Assembly: GCF_018129985.1 (NCBI RefSeq)
Contig: NZ_JAFCKT010000014.1
Location: forward strand, 62,001-126,000
Direction: 5' to 3'
Origin: Bradyrhizobium sp. SZCCT0148
Lineage (GTDB): Bacteria; Pseudomonadota; Alphaproteobacteria; Rhizobiales; Xanthobacteraceae
Length of the DNA stretch: 64,000 bases
Made by a program: the position numbers and the translations under genes. Of the stretch, positions 44,540 to 52,699 are shown piece by piece (within the stretch, counting starts at the first letter, position 1; each line of letters starts with the position of its first letter). Under the pieces are notes generated by a model that saw nothing but the letters and a program-made list of their open reading frames with translations, did no database searches and was not told where the DNA came from.

Positions 44540-45186
44540 TGGCCAAGAAGATCACATTGCTCGACTATGGCATGTGCAACATGCTGAACGTCGCCCGCGC
44601 GCTGGAGCACGCGGGCGCCGACGTCCATGTTACCGAAGACCCTAGGGATGCCGTGGCCGCCGAGCGGCTGGTGGTTCCCGGGGTCGGGGCCTTCTCCGAA
44701 TGCATGCGTGCGGTCAACCGTCTCGGCCACGGCGAAGCCATCCATCAATTCGTCAGGTCCGGGCGTCCGATGCTCGGCATCTGCGTCGGCATGCAGATCC
44801 TGTTCGAGGCCAGTGAGGAGTTCGGCGAGACGCCGGGCCTCGGTATTCTGCCCGGACGCGTGCGGATGATTCCCAACACCGATACCGATGGCGTCTCGCA
44901 GCGCGTACCGCATATCGGCTGGAATTATCTGATCGAGCCGCAGGCCGGCCGCAGCTGGGAAAAAACCCTGCTTGAGCCCTTCGGAACCGAAAGCCCGGCG
45001 GTGTATTTCGTGCATTCGTTCGCCGCCCAGCCCGCGAACGACGATGACCGGCTTGCCGATTGCAACTATGGCGGTCACCGCATCAGCGCGATGGTCAAAC
45101 GCGACAATGTCACCGCGACTCAATTTCATCCCGAGCGCAGCGGAACGGTCGGGTTGCGAATGCTGAAGGAATTCCTCTCACGGTAG
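44539..45186 (+). CDS. hisH: HisH-like glutaminase subunit of sugar amidotransferase module 2
   Basis: 215 residues, class-I glutaminase. The nucleophile is C82 in LGICVGMQI and the His/Glu pair H197/E199 lies in TQFHPERS. It has a longer insert around residues 135-175 than the module 1 copy, and the two are clearly diverged. It supplies ammonia to the preceding HisF-like protein. It ends 12 nt before the cytidylyltransferase gene, placing module 2 in the same operon as the nonulosonic-acid genes. Confidence 0.92.
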   Translation: MAKKITLLDYGMCNMLNVARALEHAGADVHVTEDPRDAVAAERLVVPGVGAFSECMRAVNRLGHGEAIHQFVRSGRPMLGICVGMQILFEASEEFGETPGLGILPGRVRMIPNTDTDGVSQRVPHIGWNYLIEPQAGRSWEKTLLEPFGTESPAVYFVHSFAAQPANDDDRLADCNYGGHRISAMVKRDNVTATQFHPERSGTVGLRMLKEFLSR

Positions 45187-45198
45187 CGTGGTTCGCAC

Positions 45199-45900
45199 GT
45201 GAAGACGCTGGCTATCATCCCGGCTCGCGGTGGTTCAAAACGCTTGCCTGGCAAGAACACGAAGAGCTTTCTCGGCGTGCCGCTGATTGCCTGGTCTATC
45301 CGCTTTGCCCAACGGCAGCAGCGGTTCGACAAGGTCATCGTCTCCACCGACGCCGAAGAGATCGCTGATGCGAGCCGGGCCGAAGGCGTCGATGTACCAT
45401 ACCTGCGGCCGGCGGCCCTTGCCACCGACACGGCGACCTCCGCGGCGGTGGCGCTCGACATCCTGGCCCGGGAGCGGCAAATCGGAAACAGCTTCGATCT
45501 GGTCGCGTTGCTGCAACCGACCTCGCCGGTCCGCGAGCCGCCACGCTGGACTGAAGCTTTCGCCCATATCGATCGCGGCGTCGCCGATGCTGTGATCGGC
45601 GTGGCGCCGGCCCATCCCCATCCGAATCATGCGTTCCATTGGGAGCAGGGCGGCAAACTGCGACCGTTCGCCGAAGGCAAACAAATCACCTTGCGGTCGC
45701 AGGAACTTCCGCCTGTGGTCTATATCGCCGGCAACATGTACCTGATCCGCTCGACTGTGCTAGAAGCGCAGGGAGGTTTTTTCCCTCCCCGCACGGTCGG
45801 AGTGCTCTGCGACCAGCCTTGCGAGGCGGTCGATATCGATACCGAGGCAGACTGGGTCGCCGCTGAGGCCCTGGCAAAACATTACGGCAAATCGCCATGA
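45199..45900 (+). CDS. CMP-nonulosonate cytidylyltransferase (NeuA/LegF-like)
   Basis: 233 residues from a GTG. The nucleotide-binding start AIIPARGGSKRLPGKNTKSF is the hallmark of the acylneuraminate cytidylyltransferase family, and the later LLQPTSPVREPP is also conserved. It activates a nonulosonic acid with CTP to give a CMP sugar, in the cytoplasm. Because PglF/aminotransferase/PglD-like and NeuC-like genes are present, the likely substrate is a legionaminic acid derivative and not Neu5Ac or pseudaminic acid. It overlaps the synthase gene by 4 nt (ATGA). Confidence 0.93.
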   Translation: MKTLAIIPARGGSKRLPGKNTKSFLGVPLIAWSIRFAQRQQRFDKVIVSTDAEEIADASRAEGVDVPYLRPAALATDTATSAAVALDILARERQIGNSFDLVALLQPTSPVREPPRWTEAFAHIDRGVADAVIGVAPAHPHPNHAFHWEQGGKLRPFAEGKQITLRSQELPPVVYIAGNMYLIRSTVLEAQGGFFPPRTVGVLCDQPCEAVDIDTEADWVAAEALAKHYGKSP

Positions 45901-46928
45901 AGACCTTTATCATCGCCGAGGCCGGCGTCAATCATAACGGCGACGAGAAAATGGCCGTGGAATTGGTCGAAGCCGCCGCCAAAAGCGGCGCCGATGCGGT
46001 CAAGTTCCAGACCTTTTCCGCCGACAAGCTGACGCGCAAGGGCGCCGAAAAGGCCGAGTATCAGAAACAGGCGACCGGCGACGGCGACCAGCATAGCATG
46101 CTCAAGGCGCTTGAGATGTCGGAGGGTCTGCACCGGCGCTTGTTCGCACGCTGTACCGAACTCGGTATCGAGTTCATGTCCACGGCATTCGATGACGAAT
46201 CGCTCGATTTTTTGGTCGCGCTCGGCATCAAGCGCATCAAGGTCCCCTCCGGCGAAATTACCAACGCGCCGCTGCTCCGGCACATGGCGTCCAAGGGTTT
46301 GCCGCTGATCGTTTCTACCGGGATGGCTGAACTCGAGGAAGTTGTCACCGCTATCGAGATCATCCGCGCGGTGCGGGAGAGCCGTGGTTTCGCCGAGCGG
46401 ATCGGCGACATCGTGACCCTTCTGCATTGCACCTCAAACTATCCGGCCGAAAGCGCCGACGTCAATTTGCGGGCCATGAACACCATGGCGCGAGCCACCG
46501 GCCTGCCGGTGGGATACTCCGATCACACGCTGGGCCTTGCGGTCTCGACTGGCGCCGTCGCGCTGGGTGCGAGTGTCATCGAAAAGCATTTTACGCTTGA
46601 CTCCGGGCTACCCGGCCCCGACCACAAGGCCTCCCTCGAGCCCAATCACCTTGCAGCGTTGGTGCGGCAAATCCGCGATATCGAGCAAGCTCTGGGTTCC
46701 GCTATTAAGGCCCCGACGCCCTCCGAATTGCCGGTGCGGGATCTGGTGCGCCGGAGTGTCACCGCCATCCGTGCGCTCGATGCGGGCGTCCCAATTGTCC
46801 GACAAGACGTTGCCCTAATGCGGCCAGGGACCGGTATCCCGCCGATCGGCCTCGACAAGGTAATTGGGATGAGAACGGCGCGCGCGATCGCGGCGGGAGA
46901 GACGCTAGTCTGGTCGGACCTCGCATGA
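45897..46928 (+). CDS. Nonulosonic acid synthase (NeuB/LegI-like)
   Basis: 343 residues: a TIM-barrel NeuB domain (FIIAEAGVNHNGDEKMAVEL, KFQTFSADKL, VPSGEITNAPLLRHM, GYSDHTLGLAVSTGAVALGA, VIEKHFTLD) and a C-terminal SAF antifreeze-like domain (from about 285, ending with AIAAGETLVWSDLA). It condenses phosphoenolpyruvate with a six-carbon 2,4-diamino-type sugar to make a nine-carbon acid. NeuB members for Neu, Leg and Pse cannot be separated by eye, but the neighbouring NeuC-like gene excludes the usual pseudaminate route, which uses PseG. It overlaps the genes on both sides by 4 nt. Confidence 0.94.
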   Translation: MKTFIIAEAGVNHNGDEKMAVELVEAAAKSGADAVKFQTFSADKLTRKGAEKAEYQKQATGDGDQHSMLKALEMSEGLHRRLFARCTELGIEFMSTAFDDESLDFLVALGIKRIKVPSGEITNAPLLRHMASKGLPLIVSTGMAELEEVVTAIEIIRAVRESRGFAERIGDIVTLLHCTSNYPAESADVNLRAMNTMARATGLPVGYSDHTLGLAVSTGAVALGASVIEKHFTLDSGLPGPDHKASLEPNHLAALVRQIRDIEQALGSAIKAPTPSELPVRDLVRRSVTAIRALDAGVPIVRQDVALMRPGTGIPPIGLDKVIGMRTARAIAAGETLVWSDLA

Positions 46929-48061
46929 GACCTCGCAAAGTTTGCTACATCACAGGCACTCGCGCGGATTTCGGCCTGATGCAGTCGACCTTGCAGCGTA
47001 TCCACGCTTCAGACACCTTTGAGCTATCGATTATCGTTACCGGAATGCACCTGATGGTGGAACATGGCTTCACCGTTAGGCAGATCGAGGAGGCGACTCT
47101 GCCGATCGTGGCACGCGTAACAGTTGAGACAGGTGTACCGTCCGGCGCACTCATGGCCAGCAACATAGGACGTATGCTGATCGGTTTCGTCAGTGCACTC
47201 CAGGCGATTCAACCGGACGTGGTTCTTGTACTAGGGGACCGCGGGGAAATGCTGGCCGGAGCGCTAGCTGCGATGCATCTCGACATCCCCGTCGCCCATA
47301 TTCATGGCGGAGAGCGATCTGGCACTGTTGACGAGCCGGTACGACACGCAATTTCGAAGCTAGCCCATTTTCATTTTGTCGCAACTGAGGAGAGCAGGGA
47401 GCGGCTGGTCCGCATGGGCGAGGCTGCCGATCGCGTTTCTGTCGTCGGTGCGCCTGGACTGGACGATGTGAACAATATTATTCTGGTCAGGCGCGAGGAC
47501 CTCTGCCGGCGCGTCGGTTTCGATCCACACGGCCTGGTCGGCCTCTTCGTCTACCACCCCGTGCTGCAGGAGGCCGCCTCTTCCGAAGAACATGCGAGGA
47601 ATATCGTTGATGCCATGCTGGCCAAGAACCTTCAGGTCGTTGCGCTAAGGCCCAATTCGGATGCAGGAAGCGCAGGGGTGAGGCGGATGCTAGAGAACCG
47701 TGCCGCCGCAGGCGAAATTTATCTGGCGACCAATTTGCCTAGAAATGAGTTCTTGTCTTGGTTAGCCAAGACGAATCTGATGGCGGGTAATTCAAGTGCC
47801 GGCATCATCGAGGCCGCGAGTTTTGGAACGCCTGTCGTCAACGTCGGATCACGGCAGAACCTGCGTCAACGCAACTCGAATGTCTTCGACTGCACTAGTG
47901 ATCGCAACGATCTCGATCGTGCAATCGAGGCCGCGCTCTCATCACCGCGGTTCGACGGGACCAATGTCTATGGCGATGGTCAAGCGGGCGAACGCATTAT
48001 CAATCTGCTTGCCGGAATCGATCTTGCCGGCGCTTCTTCGGCGAAGACCAATGTCTATTGA
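46925..48061 (+). CDS. UDP-sugar 2-epimerase, hydrolysing (NeuC/LegG-like)
   Basis: 378 residues of GT-B-like UDP-GlcNAc 2-epimerase fold. The start KVCYITGTRADFGLMQ and LVLGDRGEMLAGALAAMHL with VAHIHGGERSGTVDE are characteristic of hydrolysing NeuC/LegG enzymes, which release UDP and form a free 2-epimer sugar for the NeuB-type synthase. With the 4,6-dehydratase, aminotransferase and acetyltransferase of this locus, the substrate would be UDP-2,4-diacetamido-bacillosamine. GC and codon use look lower from this gene onwards than in the module 2 and NeuA/NeuB-like genes before it. It overlaps the NeuB-like and acetyltransferase genes. Confidence 0.92.
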   Translation: MRPRKVCYITGTRADFGLMQSTLQRIHASDTFELSIIVTGMHLMVEHGFTVRQIEEATLPIVARVTVETGVPSGALMASNIGRMLIGFVSALQAIQPDVVLVLGDRGEMLAGALAAMHLDIPVAHIHGGERSGTVDEPVRHAISKLAHFHFVATEESRERLVRMGEAADRVSVVGAPGLDDVNNIILVRREDLCRRVGFDPHGLVGLFVYHPVLQEAASSEEHARNIVDAMLAKNLQVVALRPNSDAGSAGVRRMLENRAAAGEIYLATNLPRNEFLSWLAKTNLMAGNSSAGIIEAASFGTPVVNVGSRQNLRQRNSNVFDCTSDRNDLDRAIEAALSSPRFDGTNVYGDGQAGERIINLLAGIDLAGASSAKTNVY

Positions 48062-48674
48062 GCGTTATCTTCTGGTTGGAGCGGGCGGCCACGGCATGGT
48101 GGTTCTCGATGCACTGCAGTGTCGCGAGCCGCAGATCAATGTTTGCGTAGCAGACGAAGCCGCCAGCCGGGTAGGCAAGAGGTTTCTGGGGCTAACCATC
48201 GAACGTTTAGATGCGACCATCAACAGGACCGCACAGCGCTTTCATGTTTCGATCGGCCGCAACGACGTTCGAGCTAGAATCTTCGAGGCGTTGAAAGCGC
48301 GCGGTGGATTGCCATCGACCATTGTCCATCCGAGCGCGACGATCGCCCGAGACGTTGACCTCGCAGACGGTGCGTTCGTGGCCGCTCGAGCCGTTATTGC
48401 GCCCGCAGCGACTGTCGCTGAAGGTGTGATAATCAACCATTCCGCGATCATCGATCATGAATGCCAAATTCGGAGTCACTGCCATGTTGCTCCAGGTGCA
48501 ACACTGGCTGGCAATGTGCGGCTTGGATTGCGAGTTTTCATTGGCGCGGGAGCAAATATACTTCCGGGCATCACGATTGGCGACGACGCAACAATTGGCG
48601 CCGGTGCCGTCGTTACGGTAGATGTTCCCCCTGGCACAACTTATGCGGGTGTGCCAGCCCGCAAAATCCGCTGA
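48051..48674 (+). CDS. Sugar O-/N-acetyltransferase, PglD/NeuD-like (LegH role)
   Basis: 207 residues. The N-terminal Rossmann-like PglD_N region holds LLVGAGGHGMVVLDAL (7-22) and is followed by a left-handed beta-helix with hexapeptides. The candidate catalytic His136 lies in SAIIDHECQIRSHCHVAPGA, the PglD/NeuD pattern. PglD acetylates the 4-amino group of UDP-4-amino-sugars, the step missing after the aminotransferase here. The ATG at 48051 overlaps the end of the NeuC-like gene by 11 nt; the frame is open further upstream but only as shadow. The next gene starts 10 nt later. Confidence 0.9.
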   Translation: MSIERYLLVGAGGHGMVVLDALQCREPQINVCVADEAASRVGKRFLGLTIERLDATINRTAQRFHVSIGRNDVRARIFEALKARGGLPSTIVHPSATIARDVDLADGAFVAARAVIAPAATVAEGVIINHSAIIDHECQIRSHCHVAPGATLAGNVRLGLRVFIGAGANILPGITIGDDATIGAGAVVTVDVPPGTTYAGVPARKIR

Positions 48675-48684
48675 GGACTGTTTC

Positions 48685-50157
48685 ATGGATATTTCGGGAA
48701 TTTGCATTACACGCCAATCTACCCTGCGCAATGCGCTCGACATGCTTGATCGCAGCGGTCTTGGCGTCTTGCTCCTGGTCGAGAATGACCGCAAATTCGA
48801 GCGTACGGTGACGGATGGCGATCTGCGTAGGCTCCTACTCGAGGGCGCTTCGCTCGAGCAGACGCTCGTAAGCATATCGGAGCGCCAGTCCATCGTTGTT
48901 CAAGAAAATCGAACCCGACGAGCTGCGCTCGAACTGATGCAGAAGCACACCATAGATCATCTTCCTGTGGTGGATGTTTCAGGCCGGGTCGTCGATCTTA
49001 TAGAGCGCCGAGGCATTGACGAGCAAATACTGCTTTCAACACCGCACATGGGAGAGGCTGAACGAAATTATGTGGAAGAGGCGTTCCGAACGAATTGGAT
49101 TGCTCCTCTGGGGCCGAACGTCGATGCCTTTGAGGCGGAGCTTGCGGAGTTGGTTGGGGCGAATAGTGCCGTTGCGCTTAGCTCGGGCACCGCCGCGATC
49201 CATCTTGCTCTTGTGCTCTTGGGCGTCGGTGCCAGAGACTGCGTTTTCTGCTCTTCGCTGACTTTTGCGGCGAGCGTAAATCCGATTGTTTATCAAAACG
49301 CGGAACCTGTGCTGATCGATTCCGAACCAAATAGTTGGAATATGTCGCCCATCGCGCTTGAACGAGCGCTAGAGAACGCGCGCAAAAATGGTCGGCTGCC
49401 AAAGGCGGTCATCGTAGTCAATCTTTACGGTCAAAGCGCAGACATGGAGCCCATAGTGGCGCTTTGTGAAAAGTATAGGGTGCCGATGGTGGAGGACGCC
49501 GCGGAGTCGCTCGGCGCAAAATATCGGGGCAGGCATTCAGGTACTTTCGGAAGGCTTGGTATCTATTCATTCAACGGCAACAAGATCATTACGACCTCAG
49601 GTGGAGGTATGCTGGTCACATCCGAAAAGGAGTTGGCCAATCGAGCTCGTTTTCTTGCGACACAGGCACGCGACCCCGCTCCCCATTATCAGCATAGCGT
49701 AATCGGCTACAATTATCGGATGAGCAACATTCTTGCGGGTGTCGGAAGAGGTCAACTCAAGGTGCTCGATGAGCGCGTTCAAGCGCGTCGCAACATCTTC
49801 CGGCGGTACCGCGAGGCATTCGCGAATGAAAGCTGGATTGAACTTATGCCTGAGCCGGAATGGAGTTATTCCACGCATTGGATTTCGGCAGCGTGCTTGG
49901 CCCCGGGTTCACGGTTAACTGGCCAGTCACTAGTCCGACATTTGTCAGATGAATTCATCGAGGCGCGTCCAATTTGGAAACCGATGCATCTCCAGCCGGT
50001 TTTCGCGTCGTGTGTCTTCTTCGGCCATGGTAATACCAATATATCAAATGACATCTTTGAGCGTGGAATTTGCCTTCCGTCAGGTTCCAACCTCACCATG
50101 CAACAGATCGATAGAGTCGCCGATGCGGTGTTGAAGATTGGTAGACGTTTGGCGTAG
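48685..50157 (+). CDS. CBS-domain pair fused to a DegT/DnrJ/EryC1 4-aminotransferase (PglE/LegC role)
   Basis: 490 residues from the ATG at 48685. The first about 115 residues form two CBS motifs (VTDGDLRRLLL at 42-52 and HLPVVDVSGRVVDLIERRG at 92-110), as seen in CBS-nucleotidyltransferases such as PtmE. From about 117 a full PLP aminotransferase follows: SSGTAAIHLALVLLG (166-180), EDAAESLGA (270-278) and the Schiff-base lysine K300 in SFNGNKIITTSGGG. It would put the 4-amino group on UDP-4-keto-6-deoxy-GlcNAc. CBS pairs usually bind adenine nucleotides; this fusion to a sugar aminotransferase is unfamiliar to me and suggests allosteric control. The frame is continuous. Confidence 0.92.
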   Translation: MDISGICITRQSTLRNALDMLDRSGLGVLLLVENDRKFERTVTDGDLRRLLLEGASLEQTLVSISERQSIVVQENRTRRAALELMQKHTIDHLPVVDVSGRVVDLIERRGIDEQILLSTPHMGEAERNYVEEAFRTNWIAPLGPNVDAFEAELAELVGANSAVALSSGTAAIHLALVLLGVGARDCVFCSSLTFAASVNPIVYQNAEPVLIDSEPNSWNMSPIALERALENARKNGRLPKAVIVVNLYGQSADMEPIVALCEKYRVPMVEDAAESLGAKYRGRHSGTFGRLGIYSFNGNKIITTSGGGMLVTSEKELANRARFLATQARDPAPHYQHSVIGYNYRMSNILAGVGRGQLKVLDERVQARRNIFRRYREAFANESWIELMPEPEWSYSTHWISAACLAPGSRLTGQSLVRHLSDEFIEARPIWKPMHLQPVFASCVFFGHGNTNISNDIFERGICLPSGSNLTMQQIDRVADAVLKIGRRLA

Positions 50158-50534
50158 GCCTCTTGGCTGCCGTTCTGCGTCGCTTCTCCCCGGTGTGCAG
50201 AGGCGCACGATGTTGAGCATTTTGCCGCGACGGCTCAGTTGAGCCAGGCGATCGATTTACGCGAGCGTGGTTGGTAAGGAGGTCGACGACCATACCCTGA
50301 GCAGGTTTATGGGTGACAATTATGCGGAGTGGAGGGTGGCAAGCTAGGCCGCTACCGAGGCCGGACTGGTAAAGCCGTCAGCTTTTGAGTAGTGGTGGGT
50401 CGACTTCGTCAGCGTGGCTCAAAAGGCGGAGAAGATCGGGAAGCTGGTTCTTGAGCGGCCGCTGGCAAGTTTAGCGCAGATGGGCTATCAGCCCAGGGCA
50501 GCTTGCATCTAACTGGGTTTTCATCGGTCGGCGG
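50158..50534. other. Possible gene remnants between the CBS-aminotransferase and the dehydratase
   Basis: About 380 bases. Conceptual translation gives disjointed coding-like pieces on the plus strand: VGKEVDDHTLSRFMGDNYAE near 50269-50340 and VDFVSVAQKAEKIGKLVLER near 50400-50460. They are interrupted by stops and have no RBS, and I could not assign a family. The stretch could be the decayed end of an acquired segment. GC rises sharply at the dehydratase gene after it. Confidence 0.35.
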
Positions 50535-52448
50535 ATGACGCGTTTTTCGCACCTTACCTCGCGCAATCTCCTGATTGCGCTCCACGACCTGCTGGCGACC
50601 GCAGCGGCGCTTTTTGCCGCCTTCTATCTGCGATTCGAGGGCGGCGATGGCTTCTTCGACCGACTGCCGCTGCTGTTCCAGATCCTGCCCTACTTCCTCG
50701 CCTTCAGCGTGGTCGTGTTCTTCATCTTCAACCTGACCACGACGAAATGGCGCTTCATCTCGCTGCCTGACGCGCTGAACATCATCCGCGTCGCGACCGT
50801 GCTGACGGTCGCCCTGCTGGTGCTCGACTACATCTTCGTTGCCCCCAACGTCCGCGGCGCCTTCTTCCTTGGCAAAGCGACGATCGTTCTCTACTGGTTC
50901 CTTGAGATCTCCTTCCTCAGCGCGTTGCGCATGGCCTACCGCTACTTCCGCTATACGCGAGTGCGACGTCATGCGCGAGACGGAGAAGCGGCACCGACGC
51001 TGCTCATCGGTCGCGCCGCGGATGCCGAGGTGCTCCTGCGCGGCATCGAGAGCGGAGCAATCAAGCGCATCTGGCCGGTCGGCGTGCTGTCGCCGTCGAT
51101 CGCGGATCGCGGCCAGTTCATCCGCAACGTGCCGGTGTTGGGCGGTGTGGACGACGTCGAGGACGTCATCGCCGACTTAATAAGGCGCAACAAGCCCATC
51201 GCCCGCCTCGTCATGACGCCCTCGGCATTCGAGCCGGAAGCGCGTCCGGAATCAATCCTGATGCGGGCGCGCAAGCTCGGAGTGATCGTCAACCGGATGC
51301 CCTCGCTCGAGAGCGGCGATGCACCGCGGCTCACGGCCGTCGCGGTCGAGGACCTCCTGCTGCGGCCGAGCGAGACGATCGACTATGCGCGCCTCGAAGC
51401 GCTGATCAACGGCAAGGCGGTGATCGTCACCGGCGGCGGCGGCTCGATCGGGTCGGAGATCTGCGAGCGCGTCGTCGCCTTCGGCGCCGCGCGGCTCCTG
51501 ATCGTGGAGAACTCTGAGCCGGCGCTCTACGCGATCACCGAAGCGCTCGCCGCGCGGGGCGCGTCCGCCGAGATCGAAGGGCGGATTGCCGACATTCGCG
51601 ACCGCGAGCGCATCACGCGCCTGATGACCGAATTCAAGCCGGACATCGTATTCCACGCTGCCGCGCTCAAGCACGTGCCGATCCTCGAGCGCGACTGGAG
51701 TGAAGGCGTCAAGACCAACATCTTCGGCTCGATCAACGTCGCGGATGCCGCCGTTGCCGCCGGCGCCGAGGCCATGGTGATGATCTCGACCGACAAGGCG
51801 ATCGAGCCGGTGTCGATGCTCGGCCTGACCAAGCGTTTTGCCGAGATGTACTGCCAGGCGCTGGATCACGATCTCGCTGCCGGGTCGCACGGCGCCAAGC
51901 CGCCGATGCGCCTGATCTCGGTCCGGTTCGGCAACGTGCTGGCCTCGAACGGCTCGGTGGTCCCGAAGTTCAAGGCCCAGATCGAGGCCGGCGGGCCGGT
52001 CACGGTGACGCATCCCGACATGGTCCGCTACTTCATGACCATCCGCGAGGCCTGCGATCTCGTCATCACTGCGGCCACGCATGCGATCGGAACGCATCGT
52101 CCCGACGTCTCGGTGTACGTGCTCAATATGGGGCAGCCGGTGAAGATCGTCGATCTCGCCGAGCGCATGATCCGCCTGTCCGGACTGCAGCCCGGCTACG
52201 ACATCGAGATCGTGTTCACCGGCATGCGGCCGGGCGAGCGCCTGCATGAGATCCTGTTCGCCACCGAAGAGCCGACCCGTGAGATCGGCGTCGCCGGCAT
52301 CATGGCCGCGCAGCCGAACGAGCCGCCGATGCAGACGCTGCGCAAATGGATCGTGGCGCTGGAGCAGGCGATCGCGCGCGACGATCGCGCCACCATCAGG
52401 ACCATCCTGAAGGATGCGGTGCCCGAATTCGGGTCGACCGCGGCCTGA
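50535..52448 (+). CDS. Membrane-bound UDP-GlcNAc 4,6-dehydratase (PglF/WbpM/CapD-like)
   Basis: 637 residues. Four N-terminal transmembrane helices (about 12-34, 45-66, 80-102 and 112-134) are followed by a CoA-binding-like domain and an SDR catalytic domain with the NAD motif TGGGGSIGSE (299-308) and STDKAIEPVSMLGLTKRFAE, which contains the WbpM/PglF-type SxxxxMxxxK residues. It converts UDP-GlcNAc to UDP-4-keto-6-deoxy-GlcNAc at the inner membrane, the entry step of the bacillosamine/legionaminate pathway. Long membrane-bound enzymes make the retaining product, unlike soluble PseB. Its GC is high, like core genes, so it may be the ancestral gene next to which the rest was added (inference). 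Confidence 0.94.
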   Translation: MTRFSHLTSRNLLIALHDLLATAAALFAAFYLRFEGGDGFFDRLPLLFQILPYFLAFSVVVFFIFNLTTTKWRFISLPDALNIIRVATVLTVALLVLDYIFVAPNVRGAFFLGKATIVLYWFLEISFLSALRMAYRYFRYTRVRRHARDGEAAPTLLIGRAADAEVLLRGIESGAIKRIWPVGVLSPSIADRGQFIRNVPVLGGVDDVEDVIADLIRRNKPIARLVMTPSAFEPEARPESILMRARKLGVIVNRMPSLESGDAPRLTAVAVEDLLLRPSETIDYARLEALINGKAVIVTGGGGSIGSEICERVVAFGAARLLIVENSEPALYAITEALAARGASAEIEGRIADIRDRERITRLMTEFKPDIVFHAAALKHVPILERDWSEGVKTNIFGSINVADAAVAAGAEAMVMISTDKAIEPVSMLGLTKRFAEMYCQALDHDLAAGSHGAKPPMRLISVRFGNVLASNGSVVPKFKAQIEAGGPVTVTHPDMVRYFMTIREACDLVITAATHAIGTHRPDVSVYVLNMGQPVKIVDLAERMIRLSGLQPGYDIEIVFTGMRPGERLHEILFATEEPTREIGVAGIMAAQPNEPPMQTLRKWIVALEQAIARDDRATIRTILKDAVPEFGSTAA

Positions 52449-52699
52449 CGCGATATCGTAGCTTGCAGTGTCTGCCAAGGTGAGGAGTAGACTCGTACGC
52501 CGCCCAGCTACCTCGGGACTATGGGCAAAGAGTGAGATACATTTGGTAAGAATTGGCCGCGGCACGTGTTACGAATTCGGTTCGGTTATCAACCCTACGG
52601 CGTTTTGACGATCTTAGCAGATTCTTGCTTCTATGCACCTTTGATGAGTAGAGTGCATGTGGTGATCCGTCTGGATCACGATTTCCCAAGGAGACTGCC

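Noticed and set aside
38303..45186. HisH and HisF genes as histidine biosynthesis
   Set aside because: No other his genes; each sits with a PP-loop sugar amidotransferase and has altered HisF catalytic residues.
45199..48061. NeuA/NeuB/NeuC-like genes as a sialic acid (Neu5Ac) pathway
   Set aside because: The accompanying 4,6-dehydratase, 4-aminotransferase and PglD-like acetyltransferase fit legionaminic acid better.
51252..52565. 437-residue minus-strand frame
   Set aside because: Antisense shadow of the PglF-like dehydratase.
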